Positions 25,670 to 34,034 are shown, counted from the stretch's first letter. The stretch is DNA of 45,654 nucleotides from an uncultured Desulfovibrio sp. (GCF_944324935.1 NZ_CALUYG010000022.1:1-45654), one strand, 5' to 3'. Notes: generated from the letters alone by a model not told the origin. A program made the numbers and translations.

Positions 25670-26458
25670 ATGATCTGGAAACTTTCCCTGCGGGCCTGCT
25701 CGGCGGAAGACTGCCTGCCGCTGGCCCCGGCGCAAAGCGGCGGCCCGCTCGGCCTGCCGGCCCATCTTCTGCTCGATCCCCCTTTGCGGGATGTCCCCTT
25801 CCTGCCCGTGGGGACGACGCTCTATGCGGAAGATACCCCCTTTGCCCGGGTGACGGGCCATGTCTGGCTGCCGGCCTGCGACGACGGCCACGCCCTGCGC
25901 TGCCCCCTGCTCACCGCCTTGACGGATCTGCCCGTGGGGGACATCCGCCTCGAGCCGCGCAAGAGCGGCCGCAGCCTTGCCTGGGTCACCCTTTCGGACA
26001 AGGGCTCCCTCGGCCTGCGCGAGGACACCAGCGGCCCGGCCCTGGCGGAGATGGTGGCCGAGACCCTGCCCCTCTGTCACAGCCAGGGCTTCATCCTGCC
26101 CGACGAGCCGGATCAGCTGCGCGCCCTGCTGACGGAGCTTGCCCTCGGCCAGCAGTATGATCTTATCCTGACCAGCGGCGGCACGGGCATCAGCCCGCGC
26201 GACATCTCCCCGCAGGTCACGCGGGCCCTGCTGGACTACGAACTGCCCGGCTTCGCCGCGGCCATGCTGGCCGCCAGTCTGGCGGTCACTCCGCGCGCCG
26301 TCATCTCCCGCGCCACGGCGGGCGTGCTGGGCCGGAGCCTGATCATCAATCTGCCCGGCAGCCTCAAGGCCGTACGGGAAAACCTGTCGGCCGTCCTGCC
26401 CGCCCTTGCCCACGCCCTCGACAAACTGCATGGCGACAGCGCCGATTGCGGAGGTTAA
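25670..26458 (+). CDS. MogA/MoaB-family molybdenum cofactor protein with N-terminal extension
   Basis: The C-terminal ~165 residues of the 262-aa product are a molybdopterin-binding (MogA/MoaB) domain, which adenylates molybdopterin before Mo or W insertion: WVTLSDKGSLGLREDTSGPA, YDLILTSGGTGISPRDISPQ, and NLPGSLKAVRENLSAVLPAL. Residues 1-95 are an extra domain I do not recognise. The start at 25670 has AGGAGG six to seven bases upstream. It is followed by a UbiA gene three bases later. Such a pair is plausible in an anaerobe with many Mo/W enzymes, but the N-terminal part has no assigned role. Confidence 0.85.
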   Translation: MIWKLSLRACSAEDCLPLAPAQSGGPLGLPAHLLLDPPLRDVPFLPVGTTLYAEDTPFARVTGHVWLPACDDGHALRCPLLTALTDLPVGDIRLEPRKSGRSLAWVTLSDKGSLGLREDTSGPALAEMVAETLPLCHSQGFILPDEPDQLRALLTELALGQQYDLILTSGGTGISPRDISPQVTRALLDYELPGFAAAMLAASLAVTPRAVISRATAGVLGRSLIINLPGSLKAVRENLSAVLPALAHALDKLHGDSADCGG

Positions 26459-26460
26459 CG

Positions 26461-27324
26461 ATGCTCCCCACCCGTACCACGGCGGCAGCGTTCTGCCGCA
26501 TGATCAAGATCGAACATTCCATCTTCGCCCTGCCCTGGGCCTGGGCGGGAGCCGTGCTGGCCGCCGGCGGCATGCCGCCCCTGCCGCCCCTCCTCATGCT
26601 GACCATCGCCATGATCGGCGTCCGCTCCTTTGCCATGGGCATCAATCGCATCGCCGACCTCCCCTTTGACCGGGAGAACCCCCGCACCTGCGAGCGGGCG
26701 CTCGTCACCGGAGAAATCAGCCTGCCCCAGGCCTGGCTGTTCTGCGGCGTGTCCGCGCTGGTCTTCATCGGGGCCTGCGCCTGTCTCAACACGCTCTGCC
26801 TCTCGCTGGCCCTGCCGGCGCTCATCGTCACCGCCGTCTACAGCCTGCTCAAGCGCCTGACCCCCTACTGCCACTACTGGCTCGGCGCCAGCCTCGGCCT
26901 GGCCCCGCTGGCCGGCTGGCTCAGCGTCAACCCCGCCAGTCTCGGCCTCGCGCCGCTGCTGCTCTTCTGCGCGGTGACGCTCTGGGTGGGGGCCTTCGAC
27001 ATTTACTACGCCTTCCAGGACCTGGATTTCGACACGGCCTTCGGGCTCCATTCCCTGCCTGCCGACAAGGGCCCGGAAGCGGCCCTGACCATTGCCGGCT
27101 TCTCGCATGTGCTGACCTCCCTCTTCCTGCTCCTGTTCGGCCTGGCCGCCCGGCTCTCGCTGATCTGGTACGCCTTCTGGCTGGGCATCTCGCTTCTGCT
27201 GCTGGTGGAACACCGCATCATGCGCACGCGGGACCTTTCCCGCGTCAACATGGCCTTTTTCACGCTCAACGGCATCGTCTCTCCCCTTGTCCTGCTGGGC
27301 ATCATCCTGGGGCTTGTTTTCTGA
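26461..27324 (+). CDS. mqnP: UbiA-family prenyltransferase (MqnP-like)
   Basis: An integral-membrane aromatic prenyltransferase of 287 aa, with about eight or nine helices. The first aspartate motif appears as GINRIADLPFDRENPRT (NxxxDxxxD), the second as YYAFQDLDFDTAFGLHSLPA. In bacteria lacking the classical menA route this group attaches the isoprenoid tail in the futalosine pathway for menaquinone; that assignment is inferred from similarity of the motifs to MqnP/UbiA types, as no other mqn gene is in the window. The start at 26461 is supported by GGAGG seven bases upstream. Confidence 0.8.
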   Translation: MLPTRTTAAAFCRMIKIEHSIFALPWAWAGAVLAAGGMPPLPPLLMLTIAMIGVRSFAMGINRIADLPFDRENPRTCERALVTGEISLPQAWLFCGVSALVFIGACACLNTLCLSLALPALIVTAVYSLLKRLTPYCHYWLGASLGLAPLAGWLSVNPASLGLAPLLLFCAVTLWVGAFDIYYAFQDLDFDTAFGLHSLPADKGPEAALTIAGFSHVLTSLFLLLFGLAARLSLIWYAFWLGISLLLLVEHRIMRTRDLSRVNMAFFTLNGIVSPLVLLGIILGLVF

Positions 27325-27914
27325 TGGCCCCGCGCAAACGCTATCAGTGGCAGGACGGGGCCCTGCGCGACGATGACGACAGCCCCAGCCGTTCGGAAAA
27401 AAAACGGCGCAGCACCGCCTTGCAGGCACTGGGGGAGGAGGTGGCGGCCCTGTCCCCCACCGCACAGGCCGACCTGCCCCTCGGCCCGGACATGCGCGAA
27501 GCCCTTGCCCTGCTCGCCCGCATAACGGACAGGGAAGGACGCCGCCGCCAGTTGCAGTTCATCGGCCGCCTCATGCGCGAGGAAAACGCCGACGCCATCC
27601 GCGAAGCGCTTGCCGCCCGTGCCGCCGGCCATCAGGCGGATACCGCCCGCTTCCACCGCGCCGAACACTGGCGGGACCGCCTGCTGCAGAGCCCTGACGC
27701 GAGCCTGCCCGGCCTGCTCGACGCCCTGCCGGACGCCCTGCCCGGGGCTGACGCCGCCCTGCTGGCCCGCCTGCGCGAGCTCATCCCCTCCGCCCGGACC
27801 GAACAGGGCGCGCCCCATGCCCGGCGGAAACTCTTCCGCCTGCTGATGCAGGGCATGTCCGCCCCGGCGACCCCCGGAGCAGAAAAAAATAAAAAGTTTG
27901 AAAAAAACGCTTGA
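27324..27914 (+). CDS. darP: DarP (YjgA, DUF615) ribosome-associated protein
   Basis: DarP/YjgA assists late assembly of the 50S subunit. The 196-aa product has the family start KRYQWQDGALRDDDDSPSRS, SEKKRRSTALQALGEEVAAL and LQFIGRLMREENADAIREAL, then a helical C-terminal half. The start overlaps the mqnP stop by one base, implying coupling. The C-terminal tail (EKNKKFEKNA) is lysine-rich. The last codons overlap the -35 box of the tRNA-Thr promoter. Confidence 0.88.
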   Translation: MAPRKRYQWQDGALRDDDDSPSRSEKKRRSTALQALGEEVAALSPTAQADLPLGPDMREALALLARITDREGRRRQLQFIGRLMREENADAIREALAARAAGHQADTARFHRAEHWRDRLLQSPDASLPGLLDALPDALPGADAALLARLRELIPSARTEQGAPHARRKLFRLLMQGMSAPATPGAEKNKKFEKNA

Positions 27915-27939
27915 CCCCTCCGCGGCTTTCGCGTAGAAA
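27911..27939 (+). promoter_or_regulatory. Promoter of tRNA-Thr
   Basis: TTGACC (27911-27916), 17-bp spacer, TAGAAA (27934-27939), with transcription expected near 27946 and the tRNA at 27957. The -35 box overlaps the darP stop codon. Confidence 0.7.
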
Positions 27940-27956
27940 CCATCTTCGTCAGTGAC

Positions 27957-28032
27957 GCCCTTGTAGCTCAGTCGGTAGAGTGCATCCTTGGTAAGGATGA
28001 GGTCACCAGTTCAATCCTGGTCAAGGGCTCCA
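27957..28032 (+). tRNA. tRNA-Thr (anticodon GGT), CCA encoded
   Basis: A 76-nt cloverleaf: acceptor GCCCTTG/CAAGGGC, D-arm AGCTCAGTCGGTAGAGT, anticodon stem CATCC/GGATG with loop TTGGTAA, T-arm CCAGTTCAATCCTGG, discriminator T and encoded CCA. A terminator follows, so it forms a single-gene transcription unit with the promoter at 27911-27939. Confidence 0.97.
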
Positions 28033-28043
28033 CAAAAAAAACG

Positions 28044-28072
28044 AACGCCTATCTCGCATAGGCGTTTTTTTT
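28044..28072 (+). terminator. Terminator after tRNA-Thr
   Basis: A 9-bp stem (AACGCCTAT 28044-28052 with ATAGGCGTT 28058-28066) with loop CTCGC and eight Ts. Confidence 0.9.
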
Positions 28073-28088
28073 ATGCCCGGTGAGCACC

Positions 28089-28448
28089 ATGCAACTGCCC
28101 TTCCCCGTCCCCACGCCTGTCGCGACCATCGTCCTGCTGACTCTCTCCAACGTCTTTATGACGTTCGCCTGGTACGGACATCTGCGCTACAAGGGCCTGG
28201 CCCTGCCCATCGTCATCCTGACGAGCTGGGGCATCGCCCTGTTCGAATACATGCTGCAGGTTCCCGCCAACCGCATCGGCTACGGCTATTTTTCCGCCGC
28301 CGAGCTCAAGACCATCCAGGAACTCATCTCCCTCAGCGTCTTCACGCTCTTCTCCATCTTCTACCTGCACGAATCCTTGCGCTGGAACCACATCGTGGGC
28401 TTTGCCCTCATCGTGCTCGCCTGCTGGGTCATCTTCAAGGAATGGTAG
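28089..28448 (+). CDS. DUF486 small multidrug-transporter-like membrane protein
   Basis: A 119-aa protein with four membrane helices and the DUF486 (DMT superfamily) pattern: TLSNVFMTFAWYGHLRYKG, SWGIALFEYMLQVPANRIGY, ELISLSVFTLFSIFYLHESL and WVIFKEW at the end. Substrate unknown. A GTG at 28080 is an alternative start in the same frame; ATG 28089 has GGTGAG just upstream. It ends 7 bases before the start of the next gene. Confidence 0.85.
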   Translation: MQLPFPVPTPVATIVLLTLSNVFMTFAWYGHLRYKGLALPIVILTSWGIALFEYMLQVPANRIGYGYFSAAELKTIQELISLSVFTLFSIFYLHESLRWNHIVGFALIVLACWVIFKEW

Positions 28449-28455
28449 CCGGGCC

Positions 28456-29229
28456 GTGGTCTCGCTGAGCGTCATCCTCATCTGTTCAGGCGCGGCGCTG
28501 GTGGCCGGCTTCATCGACGCCATCGCCGGCGGCGGCGGCCTCATCACCCTGCCCGCGCTGCTGCTGGCCAACGTGCCCGCGCACAATGCCCTTGCCTGCA
28601 ACAAGATCAGCGCCGCGCTCGGCACGGCGACCGCCGTGGGGACCTTTGCCCGCGGCCACCTCATCCAATGGCGGCTGTCGCTGGTCGGCGTGGCCTTTGC
28701 CCTGCTCGGCTCAGGTATCGGCGCGCACATCTCCCTCCTGTTCGACAACGCCGTGCTGGGCAAGATCCTCGTTTGCCTCCTGCCCGTCGGCATGGCCGCC
28801 ACCCTGCTGCCCAAGAAGGACATGGCCCACAACCTGACCGTGGACAGCGGCCCCCGCCTCTGGCTGCTGACGCCGCTGGTCTGCCTGCTCATCGGCGTGT
28901 ACGATGGTTTTTACGGCCCGGGAACAGGCAGTTTCATCATCCTTGCCCTGCACTTCATCGTTCGCATAGGCCTCATCCATGCCTCGGCCACGGCCAAGGT
29001 CATCAACCTCGGCTCCAACCTCGCCGCCGCCGTCAGCTTCGTTCTGGCCGGCAAGGTGCTCTGGCTGCTGGCCCTGCCCATGGCGGCCGCCTCCATCACC
29101 GGCAACTGGCTGGGCAGCCGTACCGCCGTGCGCGTGGGACCACAGGCCGTCCGCCGCTTCCTGACGGTATCGCTGGGCCTGCTCTTCTGTACCCTGCTCT
29201 TTGAATTCTTCATCCGCGAGATGTTCTGA
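28456..29229 (+). CDS. TauE/SafE-family sulfite exporter-like permease
   Basis: A 257-aa membrane protein with eight or so helices. Family features: FIDAIAGGGGLITLPALLLA near the N-terminus, ALGTATAVGTFARG and GVYDGFYGPGTGSFIILALH in the second repeat. The family exports sulfite, sulfoacetate or other organosulfur compounds; in a sulfate reducer a sulfur substrate is plausible but not shown. The start is taken as GTG 28456, seven bases after the preceding stop; an ATG at 28402 lies inside the previous gene. Confidence 0.85.
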   Translation: MVSLSVILICSGAALVAGFIDAIAGGGGLITLPALLLANVPAHNALACNKISAALGTATAVGTFARGHLIQWRLSLVGVAFALLGSGIGAHISLLFDNAVLGKILVCLLPVGMAATLLPKKDMAHNLTVDSGPRLWLLTPLVCLLIGVYDGFYGPGTGSFIILALHFIVRIGLIHASATAKVINLGSNLAAAVSFVLAGKVLWLLALPMAAASITGNWLGSRTAVRVGPQAVRRFLTVSLGLLFCTLLFEFFIREMF

Positions 29230-29288
29230 CCCTCTCACCTCCCCTCCCCGGGAGCCCGGCATCCCTTGCCGCCGCACGGAGCCTGCCC

Positions 29289-29468
29289 ATGAAACGCCTT
29301 GTCCTCCCGCTGCTCCTCCCGCTGCTGCTTACGCTTACCGCCTGCGGCAAATTCTCCGGGTTCCGAGCCGTCGCCTTCCGCTTGCTCCGCACCGTCGCCG
29401 GTGCTATGCTGAGGTCAGTCCCTCTCCGGCAATCCCGCCGCGAGGCACGCAAGGAGCAAACACCATGA
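29289..29468 (+). CDS. Possible small lipoprotein, 59 aa
   Basis: The ATG at 29289 opens MKRLVLPLLLPLLLTLTACG, a signal peptide with lipobox LTAC, so the mature protein would be about 41 basic residues linked to lipid. Its stop overlaps the start of the next gene (ATGA, 29465-29468). Against it: a good extended -10 promoter (29382-29410) lies inside its frame and would bypass its start, and the ribosome-binding site is weak. It may be a remnant. Confidence 0.4.
   Translation: MKRLVLPLLLPLLLTLTACGKFSGFRAVAFRLLRTVAGAMLRSVPLRQSRREARKEQTP
29382..29410 (+). promoter_or_regulatory. Candidate promoter for the GlcG/HbpS gene
   Basis: TTGCTC (29382-29387), 17-bp spacer, TATGCT (29405-29410) with an upstream TGC making an extended -10. 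It lies about 55 bases before the 29465 start. Confidence 0.5.
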
Positions 29469-29947
29469 AACGCGTACTGTTGCTGGCCCTCGGTCTTCTG
29501 CTGCTCACCTCCACCGCTTTTGCCAAGGATGTACAAAAACATCTGCCCGGCGACCTGACGCTGGACGAGGCCCGTACCGTCCTTGATGCGGCGCTTGTCA
29601 AGGCCCGCGCCCAGGGCGTGCCCATGAACATCGCCGTAGTTGACGCCGGCGGCAACCTCAAGGCCTTCGTCCGCCAGGACGGCGCCTTCATCGGCAGCAT
29701 CGACGTCTCCACCAAGAAAGCCATCACCGCCCGCTACTTCAATATGTCCTCCGCCGAGCTCGGCGCTGCCGCCCAGCCCGGTAAGGAGCTCTACGGCATC
29801 GAGGCCACCAACGGCGGCCTGGTCATCTTCGGCGGCGGGGAGCTGCTCATCCGTAACAACGTCATCGTGGGCGCCATCGGCGTCAGCGGCGGCAGCGTAG
29901 CCGAGGACACCAATGTGGCCAAGGCCGGCGCGGCGGCCCTGAAGTAG
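29465..29947 (+). CDS. Exported GlcG/HbpS-family (DUF336) protein
   Basis: A 160-aa protein with a signal peptide (MKRVLLLALGLLLLTSTAFA, cleavage before KDV) and a single GlcG/HbpS domain: AVVDAGGNLKAFVRQDGAFI, SIDVSTKKAITARYF and GAIGVSGGSVAEDTNVAKAG. Family members bind heme or cobalamin-like cofactors, or act with dehydratases; the ligand here is not known. AAGGAGCAAACACC provides the ribosome-binding site. A terminator follows. Confidence 0.85.
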   Translation: MKRVLLLALGLLLLTSTAFAKDVQKHLPGDLTLDEARTVLDAALVKARAQGVPMNIAVVDAGGNLKAFVRQDGAFIGSIDVSTKKAITARYFNMSSAELGAAAQPGKELYGIEATNGGLVIFGGGELLIRNNVIVGAIGVSGGSVAEDTNVAKAGAAALK

Positions 29948-29973
29948 GCCGCGCTCTTTCCTCCAGCCCCTTC

Positions 29974-30007
29974 GGCCCGTTCCGTCTCAGGCGGAGCGGG
30001 CCTTTTT
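29974..30007 (+). terminator. Terminator after the GlcG/HbpS gene
   Basis: GGCCCGTTCCG (29975-29985) pairs with CGGAGCGGGCC (29992-30002) with one wobble, followed by TTTTT. It overlaps the 3' end of the convergent AlkA gene. Confidence 0.75.
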
Positions 30008-30667
30008 GCCTGTGTCGCCGCGCTTCCCTCCCCGCTCCGCTTCCGCCGGATCCCGCAGCTCGGGCAGCGCCCCGCCCGCCACCGCCCACAAGTACAGTGA
30101 GGCCACACTCCCGTATGGCGAGAAACGCCGCCGGTAGCGTTCAAAGCGTTCCCGGTCGATGTGCCTGTGCCGGTACAGCATGCGCAGACCACGCCGGATG
30201 GCCAGATCATCAAAGCTGAACACGTCCTGCCGTTGCAGCGAGAACAGCAACAGCATCTCCGCCGTCCACACCCCCACGCCCCGCAGCTCCACCAGCACGG
30301 CGCAGACGGCGGCATCGTCCATCCCCCGCAGCGCCTCCACATCCAAGCGCCCGTCCGCCACGGCCTGCGCCGCCTCCCGGACGTATTCCACCTTGCGTCC
30401 CGACAGCCCGAGCGCTCGCAGCCCCTCCGGCTCGGCCGACAGCACGGCCGCCGGCGTGACCGCTCCCAGCGCCGCGCACAACCGCTGCCAGAGCGTACGT
30501 TGCACCGTCATGGAGACCTGCTGCCCCACAATGGCATGAACCAGCGCCGCGAACAGATCCGGCATCACCTCCCGCCGCAAAGGCCCCAGCCGCTCCATCA
30601 CTTCCCCAAGCCGCTTGTCCCGCCGGGCCAGATACGCCACGGCCCCCTCGTCATAGGCAAAATACAT
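29987..30667 (-). CDS. AlkA-type DNA-3-methyladenine glycosylase
   Basis: A 226-aa HhH-GPD base-excision enzyme that removes alkylated purines. The helix-hairpin-helix motif and catalytic Asp are visible: LVELRGVGVWTAEMLLLFSL (HhH) followed by DVFSFDDLAIRRGLRML (second Asp of DD being catalytic). An early HAIVGQQVSMTVQRTLWQRL segment is also conserved. It is the Mag1/AlkA form lacking the E. coli Ada-like N-terminal domain. A lysine/arginine-rich tail follows. No iron-sulfur cysteines. Confidence 0.9.
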   Translation of the reverse strand: MYFAYDEGAVAYLARRDKRLGEVMERLGPLRREVMPDLFAALVHAIVGQQVSMTVQRTLWQRLCAALGAVTPAAVLSAEPEGLRALGLSGRKVEYVREAAQAVADGRLDVEALRGMDDAAVCAVLVELRGVGVWTAEMLLLFSLQRQDVFSFDDLAIRRGLRMLYRHRHIDRERFERYRRRFSPYGSVASLYLWAVAGGALPELRDPAEAERGGKRGDTGKKARSA

Positions 30668-31048
30668 GGATTGTCCCCCTTTTGGGGGAAGAAAGCTTTT
30701 GCGGGGGAAGGGAACCTTTGCAAAGGTTCCCCTCCCCCGCGCCCCCTCCCCTCGAAAACTTCACTCTGGTCGCTCGAAACGAGCGTACCGCGCCTGCCCC
30801 CACTTCGCCCGCCAGTCCCCCGGCGGCAGGCAAAAGGGAAGAGGCGGAGACGGAAGCGCCGAACAGCAGCGAAAAAACGACATCAGTACTGGGTGTGATA
30901 CGCCTGACGGTAATGATGGAAAGCCGAGGCTCTGCGACAGCGCCCCATTGCCCTGGCAAAGCGCGCGGGGGAGGGATGGGGGGCGTGGGGGGAAGGGGAC
31001 ACCGCCCGCGCCAGGCGCGGGGTCCCCTTCCCCCCAAATACAGGCCCG
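30668..31048. other. Intergenic region rich in perfect palindromes
   Basis: No gene. It holds several inverted repeats: CCCCCTTTTGGGGG (30676-30689), a perfect 22-bp palindrome centred on TTTGCAAA (about 30709-30730; arms GGGAACC...GGTTCCC) and a long hairpin near 30986-31037 (GGGGGAAGGGGAC with GTCCCCTTCCCCC around 20-odd bases). The pattern resembles repetitive extragenic palindromes or multi-terminator stretches rather than coding DNA. Confidence 0.55.
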
Positions 31049-32434
31049 CTAATTTTTCAGACTGTGGATAGGCGCTGGGATGCGGCCGCCGAGGTTGATG
31101 AAGCCGGAGGCGTCGCCGCGGGGGACGGGGATGATGGCGGCCTTGCCGAGCAGGCCGCCGAAGGAGACTTCCTCGCCCACGCCTTTGCCGGGAACGGGGA
31201 TGACGCGTACGGCGGTGGTTTTGTGGTTGATCATGCCGATGGCCATTTCATCGGCGATGATGCCGGAAATGCTGCTGGCGGGGGTATCGCCGGGGATGGC
31301 GATCATGTCGAGGCCCACTGAGCAGACGCTGGTCATGGCTTCGAGCTTTTCGAGGCTGAGCAGGCCGGAGGTGGCGGCGGCCTCGATGCTGGAGTCTTCG
31401 GAGACGGGGATGAAGGCCCCGGACAGGCCGCCCACGGAGGAGGAGGCGAAGGCGCCGCCCTTTTTGACGGCGTCGTTGAGCATGGCCAGCACGGCGGTGG
31501 TGCCGGGCGCGCCGATGCTGGACAGGCCCACGGACTGGAAGATCTCGCCCACGCTGTCGCCCACGGCGGGGGTGGGGGCCAGCGAGAGGTCGGCCACGCC
31601 GAAGGGCAGGCCGAGGCGGTGGGCCACCTCGGTACCGATCATCTCGCCCACGCGGGTGACCTTGTAGGCGGTGCGCTTGATGACTTCGGCCACATCCAGC
31701 AGGGTCATGGGCTGTCCGCGGTCGTTGCGGCCGGTCTCCAGGGCGCGGTCGATGGCCTTTTTCACCACGCCGGGCCCGGAGACGCCCACATTGATCACCA
31801 CGTCGGGCTCGCCCACGCCGAGATAGGCTCCGGCCATGAAGGGCACATCCTGCGGGATGTTGGCGAAGACCACGAGCTTGGCGCAGCCCAGGCCGCCGCG
31901 GTCGGCGGTCGCCTCGGCCACCTTGAGGATCTGACGGCCCATGAGGGCCACGGCGTCCATATTGATGCCGCTGCGCGAGGAGGCCACGTTGATGGAGGAG
32001 CAGATGCGGTCCGTGGAGGCCAGCGCTTCGGGCAGCGCTTCGATGAGCGCGCGGTCGCCCTTGGCGAAGCCTTTTTCCACCAGCGCGGAAAAGCCTCCCA
32101 GAAAGTCCACGCCCGCCTCCTTGGCGGCCTCGTCCAGCGCACGGCAGACGCGCACCATGCCGTCCGGGCCGAAGGGCGCGCCCACCACGGCGATGGGGCT
32201 GACGCTGATGCGCTTGTTGACCACGGGGATGCCGTATTTGTCGCCCACTTCATCGCAGACGCTCACGAGCTGGGCGGCATAACGGCGGATCTTGGCCCGC
32301 ACGTTGTCGGTGAACAGTTGCAGGTCATGGCTCACGCAGTCGAAAAGGCTGACGCCGAGCGTGACGGTACGCACGTCAAGGTGTTCATTGCGGAGCATGT
32401 TCAGGGTACTGGTGACTTCGCGTTCGGAAAGCAT
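31049..32434 (-). CDS. UPF0210 (DUF711, PFL-like) protein
   Basis: A 461-aa protein of the UPF0210 family, distantly related to pyruvate formate-lyase/ribonucleotide reductase folds, with no settled function. Family blocks: MLSEREVTSTLNMLRNEHLD, GINMDAVALMGRQILKVAEA, VGVSGPGVVKKAIDRALE and a C-terminal IPGDTPASSISGIIADEMAI. The start at 32434 (GGAG eight bases upstream) is preferred over the long open frame to 33337, which passes into a different, frameshifted gene. UPF0210 genes often sit next to ACT-domain genes, as here. Confidence 0.9.
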   Translation of the reverse strand: MLSEREVTSTLNMLRNEHLDVRTVTLGVSLFDCVSHDLQLFTDNVRAKIRRYAAQLVSVCDEVGDKYGIPVVNKRISVSPIAVVGAPFGPDGMVRVCRALDEAAKEAGVDFLGGFSALVEKGFAKGDRALIEALPEALASTDRICSSINVASSRSGINMDAVALMGRQILKVAEATADRGGLGCAKLVVFANIPQDVPFMAGAYLGVGEPDVVINVGVSGPGVVKKAIDRALETGRNDRGQPMTLLDVAEVIKRTAYKVTRVGEMIGTEVAHRLGLPFGVADLSLAPTPAVGDSVGEIFQSVGLSSIGAPGTTAVLAMLNDAVKKGGAFASSSVGGLSGAFIPVSEDSSIEAAATSGLLSLEKLEAMTSVCSVGLDMIAIPGDTPASSISGIIADEMAIGMINHKTTAVRVIPVPGKGVGEEVSFGGLLGKAAIIPVPRGDASGFINLGGRIPAPIHSLKN

Positions 32435-32507
32435 AGGGTATCTCCAGAAAAAGCGCCACGGGGACGCCGTTGATTGCGGAATGAATAGGGACGACGTGCG
32501 GCCGGGA

Positions 32508-33337
32508 TCACCAGACGAAGTCGGACAGATCGCGCATGGCCTGCCGCACGGCCTCGGTCGTGTCCGTCCCGTCGCCGGCGGCGGCCATGAGCAGGCAGAG
32601 GGCCTGGCCGTCGGCGGAGAGGGCGGCATGGCGTTTGGGCCCGGCCGTCCAGTGTCCGCCCTCCGGCGCAAGTTCTCCCCAGAAGGCCGCCAGGGCCGCC
32701 AGCAGTCCCGGCTTGTCCAGCCAGGCGGCGGAATACGGCAGGATGCCCGCCAGGAGTTTGCCCTCGGCGCTGCCCGGCAGCGAGCGCACATAGACCGTGC
32801 AGCGAGCTCCTCCTCCCTTCCCTGATCCTCGGGGGAAAACGCTCCCAGATAGCGGATAGGATCGACGGGCGGGGCCAGCAGTTCTCCCGGCACGGCAAAG
32901 GCGTCCGCGAAGGCGGCCAGCATGGGCGCGGCCTCCTGCCGCCGCCAGACCGATCCCGGCTGCCCGAGCAGGACGAAAAGCCCGGCCCCCTTCCCCTGCT
33001 TGCGGGGGGCAAGCAGGAGGAGTCCCTCCTCGCTGCCGCGGACGAGGGCATCCCCCAGGCGGCGGTAGCCTTCATCCGTGCTTGCGGCCAGGTCGATGTC
33101 TTCGGCGCAAACCATCAGGGCGAACAGCCCGTCCGTACGGGAATAGTGCCGACACCCCGCGAACACGCCCTCAGGCGCTTCGGCTGACGCCGTCCAGCCC
33201 TCGGGAGGGGCGACCTCCAGCGCGGCTGCCGGCGTGGAAGGCTGCTCACCTTCCGCTGTTGCGTCCGGCGCGGCCACGGCCGCAAGCGCCGGACAGGCGA
33301 GCCAGACGGCCAGCAAAAGCGGGGCGGCACATCGCAT
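32508..33337 (-). pseudogene. Frameshifted exported-protein gene, unknown function
   Basis: A signal peptide (MRCAAPLLLAVWLACPALAA) starts the frame at 33337, nine bases after the ACT-gene stop, and coding in that frame looks natural until about 32810 (GREEELAARS). From about 32800 the plausible protein continues in another frame (YVRSLPGSAEGKLLAGILPY to MRDLSDFVW, stop near 32508). A single missing base (or two extra) in the GGGAAGGGAGGAGGAG tract would explain it. The intact product would be about 275 aa, secreted. No family is recognised. It may be a true pseudogene or a sequence error. Confidence 0.65.
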
Positions 33338-33346
33338 AGCGCGTCC

Positions 33347-33910
33347 TCAGAACGGGGCCACGCGGTGCACGGCCTCGAAAATGTCCCGATGCTGCACGCT
33401 CACGCGCAGATCATGCTTCTTGCCTTCCACCACCAGTTCACGGCGCAGGCGGCCAAGGTCCACATCCTCCGGCACCATGACTTCGAACACGAAGAGCGCA
33501 TGGTTGGGCCCGCCCTCGCCGAGGATGGCCTTGAGGCTTTCGATATTGATGCTGTGCTGGGCGAATATGCGGCTCATGGCCGCGATCTGCCCGGTGTGGT
33601 CCGGCCCGTCCGCCGTCACCACGAACGGATCGCAGACAAGCCCCGTCCCCCACTGTCCCTCCACGGCGGGACGCACCAGCACGGACAGATCCTGCCCGGC
33701 GGCCTCCAGCCCGGTCAGCAGCATACGCCTCAGGCCTTCCTGTTCCAGCGTGTCGGGCGCCTGGACGATGAAGATGGCGGCAAACTCGCCGGACAGGATG
33801 GTCTGCGTCACTTCCACGATGTTGCAGCCGCTCTGGCCGAGGATCTGGCTTACCGTGGACACGGCTCCGGGGCAGTCGCGCCCCAGAAAGGAAATGCTCA
33901 ATTTTTTCAT
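33347..33910 (-). CDS. ACT-domain regulatory protein (GcvR-like)
   Basis: A 187-aa protein with two ACT domains (about 1-75 and 90-180): KKLSISFLGRDCPGAVSTVS and VVTADGPDHTGQIAAMSRIF are the ligand-binding turn regions. GcvR in E. coli controls the glycine cleavage activator; such proteins sense amino acids. The start at 33910 (MKKLSISF) follows GAGGCGCAG and matches the family; an extra 13 codons to 33949 are unlikely. It heads a possible operon with the frameshifted gene and the UPF0210 gene. Confidence 0.88.
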   Translation of the reverse strand: MKKLSISFLGRDCPGAVSTVSQILGQSGCNIVEVTQTILSGEFAAIFIVQAPDTLEQEGLRRMLLTGLEAAGQDLSVLVRPAVEGQWGTGLVCDPFVVTADGPDHTGQIAAMSRIFAQHSINIESLKAILGEGGPNHALFVFEVMVPEDVDLGRLRRELVVEGKKHDLRVSVQHRDIFEAVHRVAPF

Positions 33911-34034
33911 CTGCGCCTCGCTCTGAGTAGTGGATGCCAAGGGCCGCACTATGGCGTATCACGGCAGGAAAGACAAGCCGGCGGCAAACGCCCGGCCGCC
34001 TGCGGCGACGCCCGGCCGGCGCGACGGCAGGTTC

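Noticed and set aside
31049-33337. Single 762-aa fusion of an exported domain and UPF0210
   Set aside because: The middle (about 32440-32800) reads as low-quality Arg/Pro-rich sequence, a normal protein continues in another frame there, and UPF0210 has its own ribosome-binding site and family start at 32434.
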